Origin: Neobacillus mesonae
GTDB taxonomy: Bacteria > Bacillota > Bacilli > Bacillales > Cytobacillaceae
Length of the DNA: 64,000 nt
Assembly: GCF_001636315.1 (NCBI RefSeq)
Contig: NZ_KV440949.1
Span: forward strand, 4,792,084 to 4,856,083
Direction: 5' to 3'
This document shows positions 8,311-16,908 of this stretch, piece by piece. Within the stretch, counting starts at the first letter, position 1. Each line of letters starts with the position of its first letter. Position numbers and translations under genes: made by a program. Under the pieces are notes generated by a model. The model ran no database searches and was not told where the DNA came from. It worked only from the letters and a program-made list of their open reading frames with translations.

Positions 8311-9768
8311 TCAACCAGTCTTTTCTTCTTTAATAGGATTATATTCATTCTCCCAGAAGTCAGCATTTTTTATACCTAGTTTAACTGGGTCGAATACCGG
8401 GTCCTTACCGGCTTTTAGCTGCGCTTCATAGTCTTTAAGGACTTTAAGGGCAGGTTTTGTGAGGAGAAGAATCGCGATAATATTTAACCAAGCCATACTT
8501 CCAACACCAACGTCCCCTAAGGCCCAAGCTAGAGCCGCAGTCTTAACGCTTCCGTAGTATACCATCGCGCAAATTACAATCTTTAACAGTAATCCTGTCC
8601 ATGGACGTTTGGCACCTCGATTAATATAGGCAAGATTCGTCTCTGCCATATAGTAATAGGCCATAATCGTGGTAAACGCAAAGAAAAACAGTGAAAGTGC
8701 TACAAATGGCGCGCCAAAGCCAGGCATTACAGCTTCAACAGCAGATTGGGTATAACCAGGCCCAGGCTGCATGTCGCCAAGATTATTAACAATGGCTGTT
8801 TTTCCTTCAGGTGTAACATTATACATGCCGGTAATCAGTATCATGAAAGCTGTCGCTGAACATACCAACAGTGTATCAACATAAACCGAAAACGCTTGCA
8901 CAATTCCTTGTTTTGCAGGATGTGAAACTTCAGCTGCGGCCGCAGCATGCGGTCCGGTACCTTGCCCTGCTTCATTGGAATAGATACCACGTTTAACTCC
9001 CCATGAAATCGCAGCACCCAGGATACCGCCAAACGCTGCATCAGCACCGAAAGCGCTTGAGAAAATCAGCTTAAGAACGTGAGGCAATTCACCAATATTC
9101 ATGAAAGTAATGATTAAAGCTACTAAAATATAACCTAAGGCCATGAAAGGTACTACAAGCTCAGCAACACGAGCAATCCGTTTAACACCGCCAAAAATAA
9201 TGGAGGCAAGCAGAACCACAATAAGGGCTCCCGTAATCGCCGGGCTAATACCGAAAGCGTTTTCAACACTAAGCGCAATACTATTTGCCTGAACACCAGG
9301 CAATAGGAATCCTGTAGCGATAACAGTAACGATCGCAAATAATACAGCATACCACTTAATATTTAGCCCTTTTTCAATATAGAAGGCAGGGCCGCCGCGG
9401 AATAGGCCATCTTGCTTTGTTTTATACACTTGCCCTAAAGCAGATTCAATAAATGCGGAACCCGCTCCCAAGAATGCCATTACCCACATCCAGAAAACAG
9501 CACCTGGGCCCCCAAAGGCAATAGCTGTCGCAACACCGGCAATATTACCGGTACCGACACGGCCTGATAATGCAAGTGTTAATGCTTGAAAGGAAGAAAT
9601 CCCGGCTTCTGATTTTTCCCCTTTAAACATAAGTTTAAAAATGTCTTTCATGTGTCTTACTTGAAGAAATCTTGTTGTGATTGAATAAAACAAACCTACT
9701 CCTAAACATAAATAGATAAGTGCTTGGCTCCAAATAATGTCATTAAGCCAGTTTACAAAAGCTTCCAT
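8311..9768 (-). CDS. Alanine/glycine:cation symporter, AGCS family
   Basis: Secondary transporter importing a small neutral amino acid with Na+ or H+, integral membrane. The 485-residue protein has the AGCS signature around GRVGTGNIAGVATAIAFGGP (about residues 69-88), the motif SNEAGQGTGPHAAAAAEV (about 260) and around ten hydrophobic helices. The start is ATG 9768 with AAAGGGGG 7 nt upstream. It is monocistronic, between its own promoter and terminator. Closest known Bacillus types are AlsT- or YrbD-like; whether the substrate is alanine, glycine or glutamine cannot be told. Confidence 0.92.
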   Translation of the reverse strand: MEAFVNWLNDIIWSQALIYLCLGVGLFYSITTRFLQVRHMKDIFKLMFKGEKSEAGISSFQALTLALSGRVGTGNIAGVATAIAFGGPGAVFWMWVMAFLGAGSAFIESALGQVYKTKQDGLFRGGPAFYIEKGLNIKWYAVLFAIVTVIATGFLLPGVQANSIALSVENAFGISPAITGALIVVLLASIIFGGVKRIARVAELVVPFMALGYILVALIITFMNIGELPHVLKLIFSSAFGADAAFGGILGAAISWGVKRGIYSNEAGQGTGPHAAAAAEVSHPAKQGIVQAFSVYVDTLLVCSATAFMILITGMYNVTPEGKTAIVNNLGDMQPGPGYTQSAVEAVMPGFGAPFVALSLFFFAFTTIMAYYYMAETNLAYINRGAKRPWTGLLLKIVICAMVYYGSVKTAALAWALGDVGVGSMAWLNIIAILLLTKPALKVLKDYEAQLKAGKDPVFDPVKLGIKNADFWENEYNPIKEEKTG

Positions 9769-9798
9769 AAATTTCCCCCTTTAGTCCTTGATGGTTTC

Positions 9799-9827
9799 AT
9801 TATATAACAGATTTTAAATAATAGAAA
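9799..9827 (-). promoter_or_regulatory. Probable sigma-A promoter of the AGCS gene
   Basis: Minus-strand -35 TTTCTA (9822-9827), 17-nt spacer, -10 TATAAT (9799-9804), about 30 nt before the start codon. The -10 is perfect and the -35 is weak. The rest of 9830-9980 is AT-rich with no recognised element. Confidence 0.45.
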
Positions 9828-9982
9828 GAATTTTTTCTATTTTTGCAATACTTTTTAGTATAATTTACTTTAGTGCTTTAGAGGAAATGAATGCGTTTTC
9901 AATACCCATTTTATGGGATGAGTTCTTCTTTTAGGCTATCGAAATATTTTAATAGATATAGTAATTTATTTTAATAGAATAT

Positions 9983-10020
9983 AAAACACACGCTGATTCT
10001 AATATTCAGCGTGTGTTTTT
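9983..10020 (-). terminator. Terminator of the marR-MMPL operon
   Basis: A 14-bp stem (AAAACACACGCTGA and its complement) with a 9-nt loop lies immediately after the MMPL stop. The A/T ends make it usable from both strands. Confidence 0.85.
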
Positions 10021-10023
10021 ATT

Positions 10024-13000
10024 TTAATTGGAATGATCGGTTGTATCATTATTTTTCCTAAATGGCCACCAGTTCGCTTCACCAAAAGTTTTGACCATGA
10101 CTGGTATAAATAATGGAAGAACAACTAAAGCGTATAAGGCCAGGCCAATTAGAAGAATCGTTGCAATTTCCAGTAATGATAGAACGCCTGAAGGCATCAT
10201 CGCGGCAAAAGTACCGCCTAAGATAACGGCAGCGGAAATAATCACCGTACCCATCTTTTTCATCGATTCCAGAATGGCTTGTTCAACTGACAAATGACGG
10301 TACTCGTTAAAACGATCCATCAGGAAAATACTATAGTCAATACCGAGCGCGACTAAAATGACAAAGGCAAAGAATGGTACGGCCCAGCTAATTCCAGAGT
10401 AACCTAACCAATTAATAAAGATGACTTCCGAAAGCGACATCGACGTATAGTAGGTTAGTACCAATGAACCGATTAAGTAAACTGGCATGATGAATGATCG
10501 AAGCAGGATCACCAAAATGATAAAAATCCCCGTAAGCATTAACACAACCGTTCTTGAATAATCACCTTCGGAAATGGTATCAAGATCATTATGCATGCTT
10601 GAAACACCGCCTATGGCTACTTTTGCATTTTCAAGCTTCGTATCCTTCACAGCACGGTTTACAGTGTCTTTAATTTCCGGAATTTTGTCAATTGCTTCAT
10701 TCGAATAAGGATTTTTGTTAAAGATGACATCAAGAGTCATTACTTTACGGTCCTTAGACAGGTACGTATCCATGACTTTTGCAAAATCCTTGCTATCAAG
10801 TACATCTTGCGGAATGTAAAAACCATTTTGTTTTTGCTTGGATACATCTGCAAGATAATCTTGGGCAGAGTTCAGTCCTTTTGATACTTCATGTAAACCA
10901 TCTGCGCTTTGGGTTAAGCCATCAGACAGCTGGGTAATCTGTCCACCCATATCTTGAAATCCTGTTAGAATTTGCTCTTGCCCATTTTTTATACCATCTA
11001 ATCCGTTAGAAAACTGCGGCAGCTTGGAAACAATTTGCCCTTGGCCGTTTTCCATTTTAACTAGTCCTTCTTCTAGCTGTTTCATGCCGGCAACCAGTTT
11101 TTCCATCCCATCGATCAGCTGACTTTGGCCTTTGATTGCCTCGGAAAATTTACTATTGGCAAAACCTAATCCCTCTTGTGCGTTTTGGAGACCGGCGTTC
11201 AACTTGCTCAAGGCTCCTGCTAACCCTTTGGTTGCTTCAGCGGCACCAGGTGAATCAGGAATTCCCGGAATACCTTTAACCCCCTTAATAGTCATTTTAA
11301 TAGCTTGATAGTCTGAGTCAGCCATAATCTCCGGATGACTTTTCTCTAGTGCTGCAAAATGAGAATCTAAGGCTGCTAGGCTTTGATGTAATTGCACAAG
11401 GTTATTGGCAATTTCATCATAATGTCCCTTAAGTGTGGCAAGACCGCTGCCAGCCTCTTCATAGCCTGTTAAAAGCTGCTTATACCCAGCTAAAAGTTCC
11501 TTCGAATGGGACACAACTTGTTCTAAGCCTTTGCGGGCATCCCGGGCCCCAAGTGAGCCATCTTTCAGCCCATTCTCAATTTGGCCTAATCCATTTTGAA
11601 GCGAGCCCATTCCCGTTTTTAAATCGGAAGTCCCTTTAATCAGTTTGTTTATGCCGTTTGTTGCTTCCTGCATTTTTGGCTGATTGGCTGCCATTTGGGT
11701 GCCTGCTTCGGAAAGTCCGTCACTGATTTTTTTTATGCCGTCATTTCCTTTCCCGAGTCCGTCGTTTAGGTTTGTAACCTGCTTGGAAAGATAGAAATCA
11801 TCTATTGGATTACCCATTGGCATGGTTAAGGAGCGAACCGTTTTAACATCGTCTACTTTTTTGAGTTCTTGGCTGATTTTTTCCGTCAGAGCAATATACT
11901 CGGATGTATCCATTTGATCATCGTTTTTAATGACTATTTGTGTCGGCATCGATTCACCTGGTCCAAACGAATCAGCGATCAGATTAAAGCCTTTAATAGA
12001 AGGGTAATCGTCGCTGATTTCCTCAAGTGAGTTAAAGGATAACTGGTCTTTATAAGTAAATAAAAATGGAACAGATACGATGACAACGATAATAAAGGCG
12101 ATGAGTGGGCGTGCAAGTGAAAAGCGGCCCATAATGCCCCAAATTTTGCTGTCGCCATGTTCCAATTTACCTTTTGACGGCCAAAATAGCTTTTTGCCAA
12201 GCACGGCCATGAAGAAGGGAACAACAGTTACGAGAGCAACTAATAGAATCGCAACACCAACCGCAACAGCAGCTGCCGATTTGTATAGCTGGAAGGTGGA
12301 AAATCCAATCGACGCAAACCCGATGAGCACAGCGATCCCGCTGAAAAGTACAGTTTTACCGGCAGTACGGTAGGTAGTAACGATGGCTTCCGTAATATTT
12401 TCGTTTTTCGATAATTCTTCCTTAAAGCGGCTTAATAGCAAAATACAATAGTCTGTTCCAATCCCGAAAAGAACGGCAACTAAGAAAATCTGTGTAAACG
12501 TTGATAAAGGAAAATCCACTTTATCTACTAATATCGCCACAATCGACTGAGCTGTTAAATAGGTGAAGCCGACGGTAATTAACGGGATAATCGGCGCAAC
12601 GGCTGATCTAAATACTAGCAGGAGCACGGCCAGAATGAAAACTAATGTAATTCCTTCGGTTTTTTTCAAGCCTTCCTGGGAATTGGTTACGAGATCCTCG
12701 CCAATAACCCAGCTGCCAGTATAATAGTGATCAAGCTTAACGTTATCGATTGCATCATATAGATCCTTTGTAATCTCTTTCGCTTCGCGGCCATTTGCTG
12801 TGACCTTTATAGATACCAGGATGGTTTTCCCGTCCTTTGACACAAGCTGGTCCTTTAGTTCCTTTTGCTGAAAGTGAGTAAGGAGATCGGTGATGCCAAG
12901 CTCTTGTTTATGCTTTTCCAGTTCGTTAACCGCTTTTTCCGCGTCATTATAATCGTTCACTGTCAGCTTTTTCTCACTGTGAAAGACGAGGGCGGTTTGA

Positions 13001-13200
13001 AGGTCTGTGCCTTTATTTTCACTAGATTGCACATCCTTGAGAATTTGTTCCGCTATGGTTGACGAATAGCCGTCTGGGACAGAAATTTGTCCTTTTTCAC
13101 GAACGAGGTTCTCCATATTTGGCGCCGCCATAAATAGACCAATGATGATGGCGATCCAGGCGATAAGGATGAACCATTTTCCTTTAATGATTGCACGCAC
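10024..13200 (-). CDS. MMPL/RND-family transporter (YdgH/YdfJ-like)
   Basis: Large membrane exporter of the MMPL branch of RND proteins, commonly drug or lipid efflux. The 1058-residue protein has an N-terminal helix, an extracellular domain (about 30-175), a first bundle of about five helices (175-370), an unusually long central region (about 430-800) rich in GL-x(6,7)-G repeats predicted to be helical/coiled-coil, a further extracellular part and a second bundle (about 870-1040). The start is GTG 13200, 3 nt after the marR stop, with GGGGGAA upstream. The pairing with MarR suggests derepression by a toxic ligand; the substrate is unknown. Confidence 0.88.
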   Translation of the reverse strand: MRAIIKGKWFILIAWIAIIIGLFMAAPNMENLVREKGQISVPDGYSSTIAEQILKDVQSSENKGTDLQTALVFHSEKKLTVNDYNDAEKAVNELEKHKQELGITDLLTHFQQKELKDQLVSKDGKTILVSIKVTANGREAKEITKDLYDAIDNVKLDHYYTGSWVIGEDLVTNSQEGLKKTEGITLVFILAVLLLVFRSAVAPIIPLITVGFTYLTAQSIVAILVDKVDFPLSTFTQIFLVAVLFGIGTDYCILLLSRFKEELSKNENITEAIVTTYRTAGKTVLFSGIAVLIGFASIGFSTFQLYKSAAAVAVGVAILLVALVTVVPFFMAVLGKKLFWPSKGKLEHGDSKIWGIMGRFSLARPLIAFIIVVIVSVPFLFTYKDQLSFNSLEEISDDYPSIKGFNLIADSFGPGESMPTQIVIKNDDQMDTSEYIALTEKISQELKKVDDVKTVRSLTMPMGNPIDDFYLSKQVTNLNDGLGKGNDGIKKISDGLSEAGTQMAANQPKMQEATNGINKLIKGTSDLKTGMGSLQNGLGQIENGLKDGSLGARDARKGLEQVVSHSKELLAGYKQLLTGYEEAGSGLATLKGHYDEIANNLVQLHQSLAALDSHFAALEKSHPEIMADSDYQAIKMTIKGVKGIPGIPDSPGAAEATKGLAGALSKLNAGLQNAQEGLGFANSKFSEAIKGQSQLIDGMEKLVAGMKQLEEGLVKMENGQGQIVSKLPQFSNGLDGIKNGQEQILTGFQDMGGQITQLSDGLTQSADGLHEVSKGLNSAQDYLADVSKQKQNGFYIPQDVLDSKDFAKVMDTYLSKDRKVMTLDVIFNKNPYSNEAIDKIPEIKDTVNRAVKDTKLENAKVAIGGVSSMHNDLDTISEGDYSRTVVLMLTGIFIILVILLRSFIMPVYLIGSLVLTYYTSMSLSEVIFINWLGYSGISWAVPFFAFVILVALGIDYSIFLMDRFNEYRHLSVEQAILESMKKMGTVIISAAVILGGTFAAMMPSGVLSLLEIATILLIGLALYALVVLPLFIPVMVKTFGEANWWPFRKNNDTTDHSN

Positions 13201-13203
13201 CTT

Positions 13204-13665
13204 TTATTCCCCCAGTTCTTCCTTTTTCTTATTGTTTAGAATTTCTGCAAGTTTATCATACGTGTTAATAAAAGCTGTGATTTCTGGTTCCTCAAATTGA
13301 GTAATGATAGATTCAACTAAAAGACGGATTTTTTCCTGAGCCTTTTGATAAAGTTCGATTCCTTCTTCCGTTAAGGTTAAGTACACAACTCTTCGGTCAT
13401 TTTCATCGCGGGTTCTTTCAATTAGATTCCTGTCCGCCATCCGGTTAATAATGGCGGTGATGGCACTTTTATTGACTTCAAATACCTCTGCTAGTTCAGT
13501 TGATGTACAGCTGCCCGCCTGATGGATATATCGTAATATGTAGTGCTGATCATTTGTTAAGTCATTGCCGATCTGGCATTTAATTAATGATTCGGCTTTT
13601 TTGTGTACTTGAAAGGAAATGCTGATATAGCGGTTAATTAATTCTTGAATCATATTGTTGTCCAA
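13204..13665 (-). CDS. MarR-family transcriptional regulator
   Basis: Winged-helix repressor of about 153 residues, probably controlling itself and the downstream exporter. The DNA-binding region is seen as STELAEVFEVNKSAITAIINRMADRNLIERTRDENDRR in the middle (split here by position: recognition helix about residues 55-75, wing about 80-95), with dimerisation helices at both ends. Start choice: GAGGTGA places TTG 13665 at the right distance, while the longer GTG at 13677 overlaps the SD and ATG 13653 is a shorter alternative. The promoter and a symmetric operator candidate lie directly upstream. Confidence 0.88.
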   Translation of the reverse strand: MDNNMIQELINRYISISFQVHKKAESLIKCQIGNDLTNDQHYILRYIHQAGSCTSTELAEVFEVNKSAITAIINRMADRNLIERTRDENDRRVVYLTLTEEGIELYQKAQEKIRLLVESIITQFEEPEITAFINTYDKLAEILNNKKKEELGE

Positions 13666-13694
13666 CTCATTCTTCACCTCGTTTGTTTAGAAAC

Positions 13695-13755
13695 TAGTTC
13701 AACTATTTAACTATTCATGTGATAAACTATATAATGAAATGGGGAATAGTGTCAA
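13695..13755 (-). promoter_or_regulatory. marR promoter with candidate MarR operator
   Basis: Minus-strand -35 TTGACA (13750-13755), 18-nt spacer and -10 TATAGT (13726-13731). Downstream, between promoter and start, is the 11-bp palindrome TAGTTGAACTA (13695-13705), preceded by a half-like TAGTTAAATAG. MarR-family repressors often bind such sites just after the promoter, so autoregulation is likely; binding itself is inferred. Confidence 0.65.
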
Positions 13756-13756
13756 T

Positions 13757-13801
13757 TAAAAAAAGCTGCCGAGGCAGGGGAAATATCCCGCTGTCGGCAG
13801 C
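13757..13801 (-). terminator. Terminator after the 64-residue small gene
   Basis: Stem GCTGCCGA / TCGGCAGC extended internally by GGG/CCC pairs, then CTTTTTTTAATT on the minus strand. It lies immediately after the stop at 13806 and just before the marR promoter. Confidence 0.85.
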
Positions 13802-13805
13802 CTGT

Positions 13806-14000
13806 TTATCCTTCGATTGTTTTCTTCTTTTTCTTTCTTTTTGCGATGTTTTTAATGATATATACACCGGCAATTAATGCGAGCAAATTCAACGAATCAC
13901 CAAAATTAATCGTTAAACTAAATTGATTATTTACCTTTACATCGTTTTTATTGTTGTTGGTAGTTGAGCGGGATTGAATGTCTTTTTCACTCTTAGACAC
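13806..14000 (-). CDS. Small single-span membrane protein, unknown function
   Basis: A 64-residue protein with a polar Asn/Lys-rich N-terminus, one hydrophobic stretch (LNLLALIAGVYIIKNI, about residues 38-53) and a strongly basic end (KRKKKKK). GGAGGTG lies 8 nt before GTG 14000; an upstream GTG at 14009 overlaps the SD. It is followed by its own terminator and preceded by the 44-residue gene on the same strand. I do not recognise the family. The basic tail would be cytosolic by the positive-inside rule. Confidence 0.6.
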   Translation of the reverse strand: MSKSEKDIQSRSTTNNNKNDVKVNNQFSLTINFGDSLNLLALIAGVYIIKNIAKRKKKKKTIEG

Positions 14001-14086
14001 TCGTACCACCTCCGTTAGATTAATAGATTCCTACATTATCATATTCGGGATGGTAGATTTTCATGAGTAATCTATCAAAATGTCTT

Positions 14087-14221
14087 TTAATCATCATTCT
14101 TTTTTTCAATCACATTGTTATAAATTCGCTTTAGGGCCTCATTTTGCATTCTAATACAGTCTAGAAGGAATTCTTTTTCTTCCTCCTCCAGTTCAATTTC
14201 ATCCTTTTTTTCATTCTTCAT
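14087..14221 (-). CDS. Small acidic protein of 44 residues, unknown function
   Basis: Begins MKNEKKDEIELEEEEKEF and ends KKNDD; highly charged, helical, no membrane segment, one Cys. GGGGTGAT lies 5 nt before the ATG at 14221, a near-ideal ribosome binding site. It sits 86 nt upstream of the other small minus-strand gene, perhaps in one transcript, and is divergent from the proS leader. No function is assigned. Confidence 0.6.
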   Translation of the reverse strand: MKNEKKDEIELEEEEKEFLLDCIRMQNEALKRIYNNVIEKKNDD

Positions 14222-14332
14222 ACAAAATCACCCCAATAGTTGCTAATACCAGAATTTTAATCGATTTCCACTCAATTTGAAAGTGGCGATCATGGTTTTT
14301 TAAAAGATAAGAAAAATATCCCACCAGAGGAA

Positions 14333-14361
14333 TTGACTTTTTCCATTGAGAAATATATAAT
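14333..14361 (+). promoter_or_regulatory. Sigma-A promoter of proS
   Basis: -35 TTGACT (14333-14338), exactly 17 nt, -10 TATAAT (14356-14361). It drives the T-box leader that starts shortly after. Confidence 0.8.
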
Positions 14362-14374
14362 TTTGTCAAAATAT

Positions 14375-14615
14375 ATACATTGAAACAATGACGGGGATTA
14401 GTAAAATGAAGCAGTCTTACCAAGAGAGGAAACCATTGGTGCGAGGTTTCTTAAGACAATTATTTGAACCTGCCTCACGAGTTCTGTATCGGATAGTTGA
14501 AGATACATGCGGATCAATTCCGTTATCATGCAAAGAGTATAAAGCACAAGCTTTATAAATTTAGGGTGGTACCGCCAGGCCTTGGTCCCTTTTTGAGGAT
14601 CAAGGCCTTTTTATA
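14375..14615 (+). ncRNA. T-box riboswitch (tRNA-Pro sensing) upstream of proS
   Basis: Leader RNA whose Stem I reads the anticodon of uncharged tRNA and whose antiterminator binds the tRNA acceptor end. Seen: AGTA near 14400, AGAGAG and GGTGCGAG of Stem I (14425-14447), a specifier region GAACCTG with the codon CCT (14469-14471, proline), the canonical T-box AGGGTGGTACCGC (14563-14575) and a terminator directly after it. The specifier matches the downstream prolyl-tRNA synthetase, so expression should rise on proline starvation. The boundaries of Stem I are approximate. Confidence 0.93.
14577..14612 (+). terminator. T-box regulated terminator
   Basis: Stem AGGCCTTG / CAAGGCCT with internal pairs (GTCC/GGAT) followed by TTTTTATAT. 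Its 5' arm follows the T-box sequence and competes with the antiterminator. Confidence 0.9.
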
Positions 14616-14641
14616 TTTATTATGATTAATGAGGTGTCAAA

Positions 14642-16072
14642 ATGGCAAAAGAATTTGTAAAAGACGTAACCAGCATGGACGAAGACTTCGCCCAGTGGTA
14701 TACAGATGTTGTAACGAAGGCAGATTTAATTGATTATTCAAGCGTTCGCGGTTCAATGATCATTCGCCCGTACGGTTATGCTTTATGGGATAATATTAAA
14801 AACGAGCTTGACCGCCGCATTAAAGAAACAGGGCACGAAAATGTTTACATGCCATTATTTATTCCAGAGAGCCTGCTGCAAAAAGAAAAGGATCATGTCG
14901 AAGGCTTCGCACCTGAAGTGGCATGGGTGACACACGGCGGTTCCGAGGAACTTGCCGAAAGATTAGTTGTACGCCCAACATCAGAAGTGCTTTTCTGTGA
15001 ACATTATAAAAATATCATTCATTCCTACAGAGATCTGCCTAAACTATATAACCAATGGGCTAACGTTGTCCGCTGGGAAAAAACAACTCGCCCGTTCTTA
15101 CGGACATTAGAGTTTTTATGGCAGGAGGGCCACACAGCTCACGCAACCGATGAAGATGCAATGGAAGAAACCATCAGAATGCTGAATGTGTATGCCGAAG
15201 TCCTTGAAGATATTCTTGCCATTCCGGTTGTCAAAGGACAAAAAACGGAAAAAGAAAAATTTGCTGGTGCCAAAGCGACCTTCACTGTTGAAAGCTTAAT
15301 GCATGACGGTAAAGCATTACAGTCCGGTACGTCCCACCACTTTGGAACAGGCTTTGCTGAGGCATTTGGAATTCAATATACCGATAAAGACGGAAAGCTG
15401 CAGCACGTACATCAAACATCATGGGGCTTTACAACTAGAGTAATCGGTGCGTTGATAATGGTTCACGGTGATGACCGAGGCCTTGTCATTCCGCCGAAAG
15501 CAGCACCAACTCAAGTGATGATTGTACCAATCGCTCAGCACAAAGAAGGCGTTCTTGATTTCGCTTATGATTTGAAAAACTCACTTGGAAAAGTTGCGCG
15601 CGTGGATATTGATGCTAGTGACAAAAAACCAGGCTGGAAATTCAACGAATATGAAATGAAAGGGATCCCAGTCCGTCTGGAAGTGGGACCAAAGGATATC
15701 GAAAATAAACAAGTGGTATTGGTTAGAAGAGATACAGTGGAAAAAATAGTTGTGCCAATGGATCAATTAGAAACGAAGCTAGTTGAACTATTAAATGAGA
15801 TTCAATCTAACCTATACAATAAAGCATTACAGCATCGGGAAGAAAGAACCTCCGTTGCTTTGACAATGCCAGAATTAAAAGAAACATTGGATGCTAAACC
15901 AGGGTTTATCAAAGCCATGTGGTGCGGCGAATTAGCATGCGAAGAAAAGATAAAAGAGGACACAGGTGCAACCTCACGTTGTATTCCTTTTGAACAAGAA
16001 CAGCTGTCCGAAAAATGTGTTTGCTGCGGTAAAGAAGCAAAACACATGGTTTACTGGGCAAAAGCATACTAA
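14642..16072 (+). CDS. proS: Prolyl-tRNA synthetase, archaeal/eukaryotic-type short form
   Basis: Class II aminoacyl-tRNA synthetase that charges tRNA-Pro in the cytosol. At 476 residues it lacks the editing insertion of the usual roughly 565-residue bacterial ProRS and instead has a C-terminal extension with Cys residues (CGELACEEK, CIPF, CVCCGK), as in the archaeal/eukaryotic-like family. Motif 2 and 3 regions are visible (RPTSEVLFCEHY, RWEKTTRPFLRTLEFLWQEGHTAH by position 130-165, and HGDDRGLVIPP near 280). GAGGTG precedes the ATG. A T-box leader with a proline codon controls it. Many bacilli also have the long housekeeping ProRS; this may be an inducible second enzyme. Confidence 0.96.
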   Translation: MAKEFVKDVTSMDEDFAQWYTDVVTKADLIDYSSVRGSMIIRPYGYALWDNIKNELDRRIKETGHENVYMPLFIPESLLQKEKDHVEGFAPEVAWVTHGGSEELAERLVVRPTSEVLFCEHYKNIIHSYRDLPKLYNQWANVVRWEKTTRPFLRTLEFLWQEGHTAHATDEDAMEETIRMLNVYAEVLEDILAIPVVKGQKTEKEKFAGAKATFTVESLMHDGKALQSGTSHHFGTGFAEAFGIQYTDKDGKLQHVHQTSWGFTTRVIGALIMVHGDDRGLVIPPKAAPTQVMIVPIAQHKEGVLDFAYDLKNSLGKVARVDIDASDKKPGWKFNEYEMKGIPVRLEVGPKDIENKQVVLVRRDTVEKIVVPMDQLETKLVELLNEIQSNLYNKALQHREERTSVALTMPELKETLDAKPGFIKAMWCGELACEEKIKEDTGATSRCIPFEQEQLSEKCVCCGKEAKHMVYWAKAY

Positions 16073-16073
16073 A

Positions 16074-16113
16074 ATGAAAGAACCCTTCGGATTTGAAGGG
16101 TTCTTTCATTTTG
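16074..16113. terminator. Bidirectional terminator between proS and the DUF218 gene
   Basis: Stem AAAGAACCCTTC / GAAGGGTTCTTT with a 6-nt loop, flanked by AATG and CATTTT, placed between convergent genes. Confidence 0.85.
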
Positions 16114-16120
16114 ACATTTT

Positions 16121-16708
16121 TTAAAAAATATATTTCACTAAATAATACTTCGTAATCGCCAAATATTCCCGAATATAGGATTTCAAAATCGCTTTCGCAG
16201 GCGTTTTGGCAGGAAGTCCTTCCACCTCAAGTCCTTGGTCGCGGGCAAGAGACACAGCCCGATATATATGAAAGGTATTTGTCACGACCAAGCCGAGCTT
16301 GGCATCAGAAGGCAGCAGTTTTTTTGAAAACTGGATATTTTCGTTTGTATTTGTGGATTGATCTTCTAAAAAAATCCGCGATTTGTCAATTCCGTGTGAG
16401 ACCAATTCTCTTTTAACCGTTTCCGCTTCAGAAATATCCTCTCCAGGCCCTTTGCCGCCTGAAGCAATCACGATTGCCTTTTCATTTTTCTTTAAATATC
16501 CGGCAGCTGCATCAATTCTGCTGGCAAATGCGAGGGATGGAATGGTTCCTTTTACTCTAGCGCCCAAGACAATTAAATATTCGGCGTTATTTGGAACTTT
16601 CTCTTGATTATATTGGCTTATTTTGTATTGTAAGAACGCAACATAAATAAAACCCAAAATGATTATAATTCCCATGACCGATAACACTTTCTTTCGCGGT
16701 TTCTTCAT
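16121..16708 (-). CDS. DUF218 (YdcF/SanA-like) membrane-anchored protein
   Basis: A 195-residue protein with one N-terminal transmembrane helix (about residues 9-26) and an extracytoplasmic DUF218 domain: YLIVLGARVKG (start of domain, about 45), ASGGKGPGEDISEAE (about 83), STNTNENI (about 120) and VVTNTFHIYRAV (about 142). The family, which includes E. coli SanA and YdcF, is linked to envelope integrity, with no established reaction. The start is ATG 16708 with AGGGCGAGGG upstream. It is monocistronic, convergent with proS. Confidence 0.85.
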   Translation of the reverse strand: MKKPRKKVLSVMGIIIILGFIYVAFLQYKISQYNQEKVPNNAEYLIVLGARVKGTIPSLAFASRIDAAAGYLKKNEKAIVIASGGKGPGEDISEAETVKRELVSHGIDKSRIFLEDQSTNTNENIQFSKKLLPSDAKLGLVVTNTFHIYRAVSLARDQGLEVEGLPAKTPAKAILKSYIREYLAITKYYLVKYIF

Positions 16709-16826
16709 AAACGTACCCTCGCCCTAATCCTTTTTTCCATATTATACTAGATATAGGCGGCATTAGGGTAACGTTTTACTGTAATGAGACCTAAGTAATA
16801 GTGCGAATTATTCAAATATAAGAATA

Positions 16827-16869
16827 TGTGATTTAAATCACTTAATCGATGTGGTTAATTTCATATAAT
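16827..16869 (+). promoter_or_regulatory. hmp promoter with FNR-type site at -41.5
   Basis: TGTGA-N6-TCACT (16827-16842) matches the CRP/FNR-family consensus used by Bacillus Fnr. A perfect -10 TATAAT lies at 16864-16869 with no -35 hexamer. Taking the start as the A at 16876, the site centre is exactly -41.5, the class II activator position. A role of NsrR or ResD, which control hmp in B. subtilis, is not excluded. Confidence 0.75.
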
Positions 16870-16908
16870 ATCCCTATAAACATAGTGAATATATAAGGAG
16901 TGTTTATT

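Noticed and set aside
8222..8431. Plus-strand 69-codon frame after the serine hydrolase
   Set aside because: It begins inside the operon terminator and runs antisense through the AGCS gene end.
14211..14423. Minus-strand 70-codon frame overlapping the T-box leader
   Set aside because: No SD, overlaps the proS promoter and the start of the real 44-residue gene; better explained as chance.
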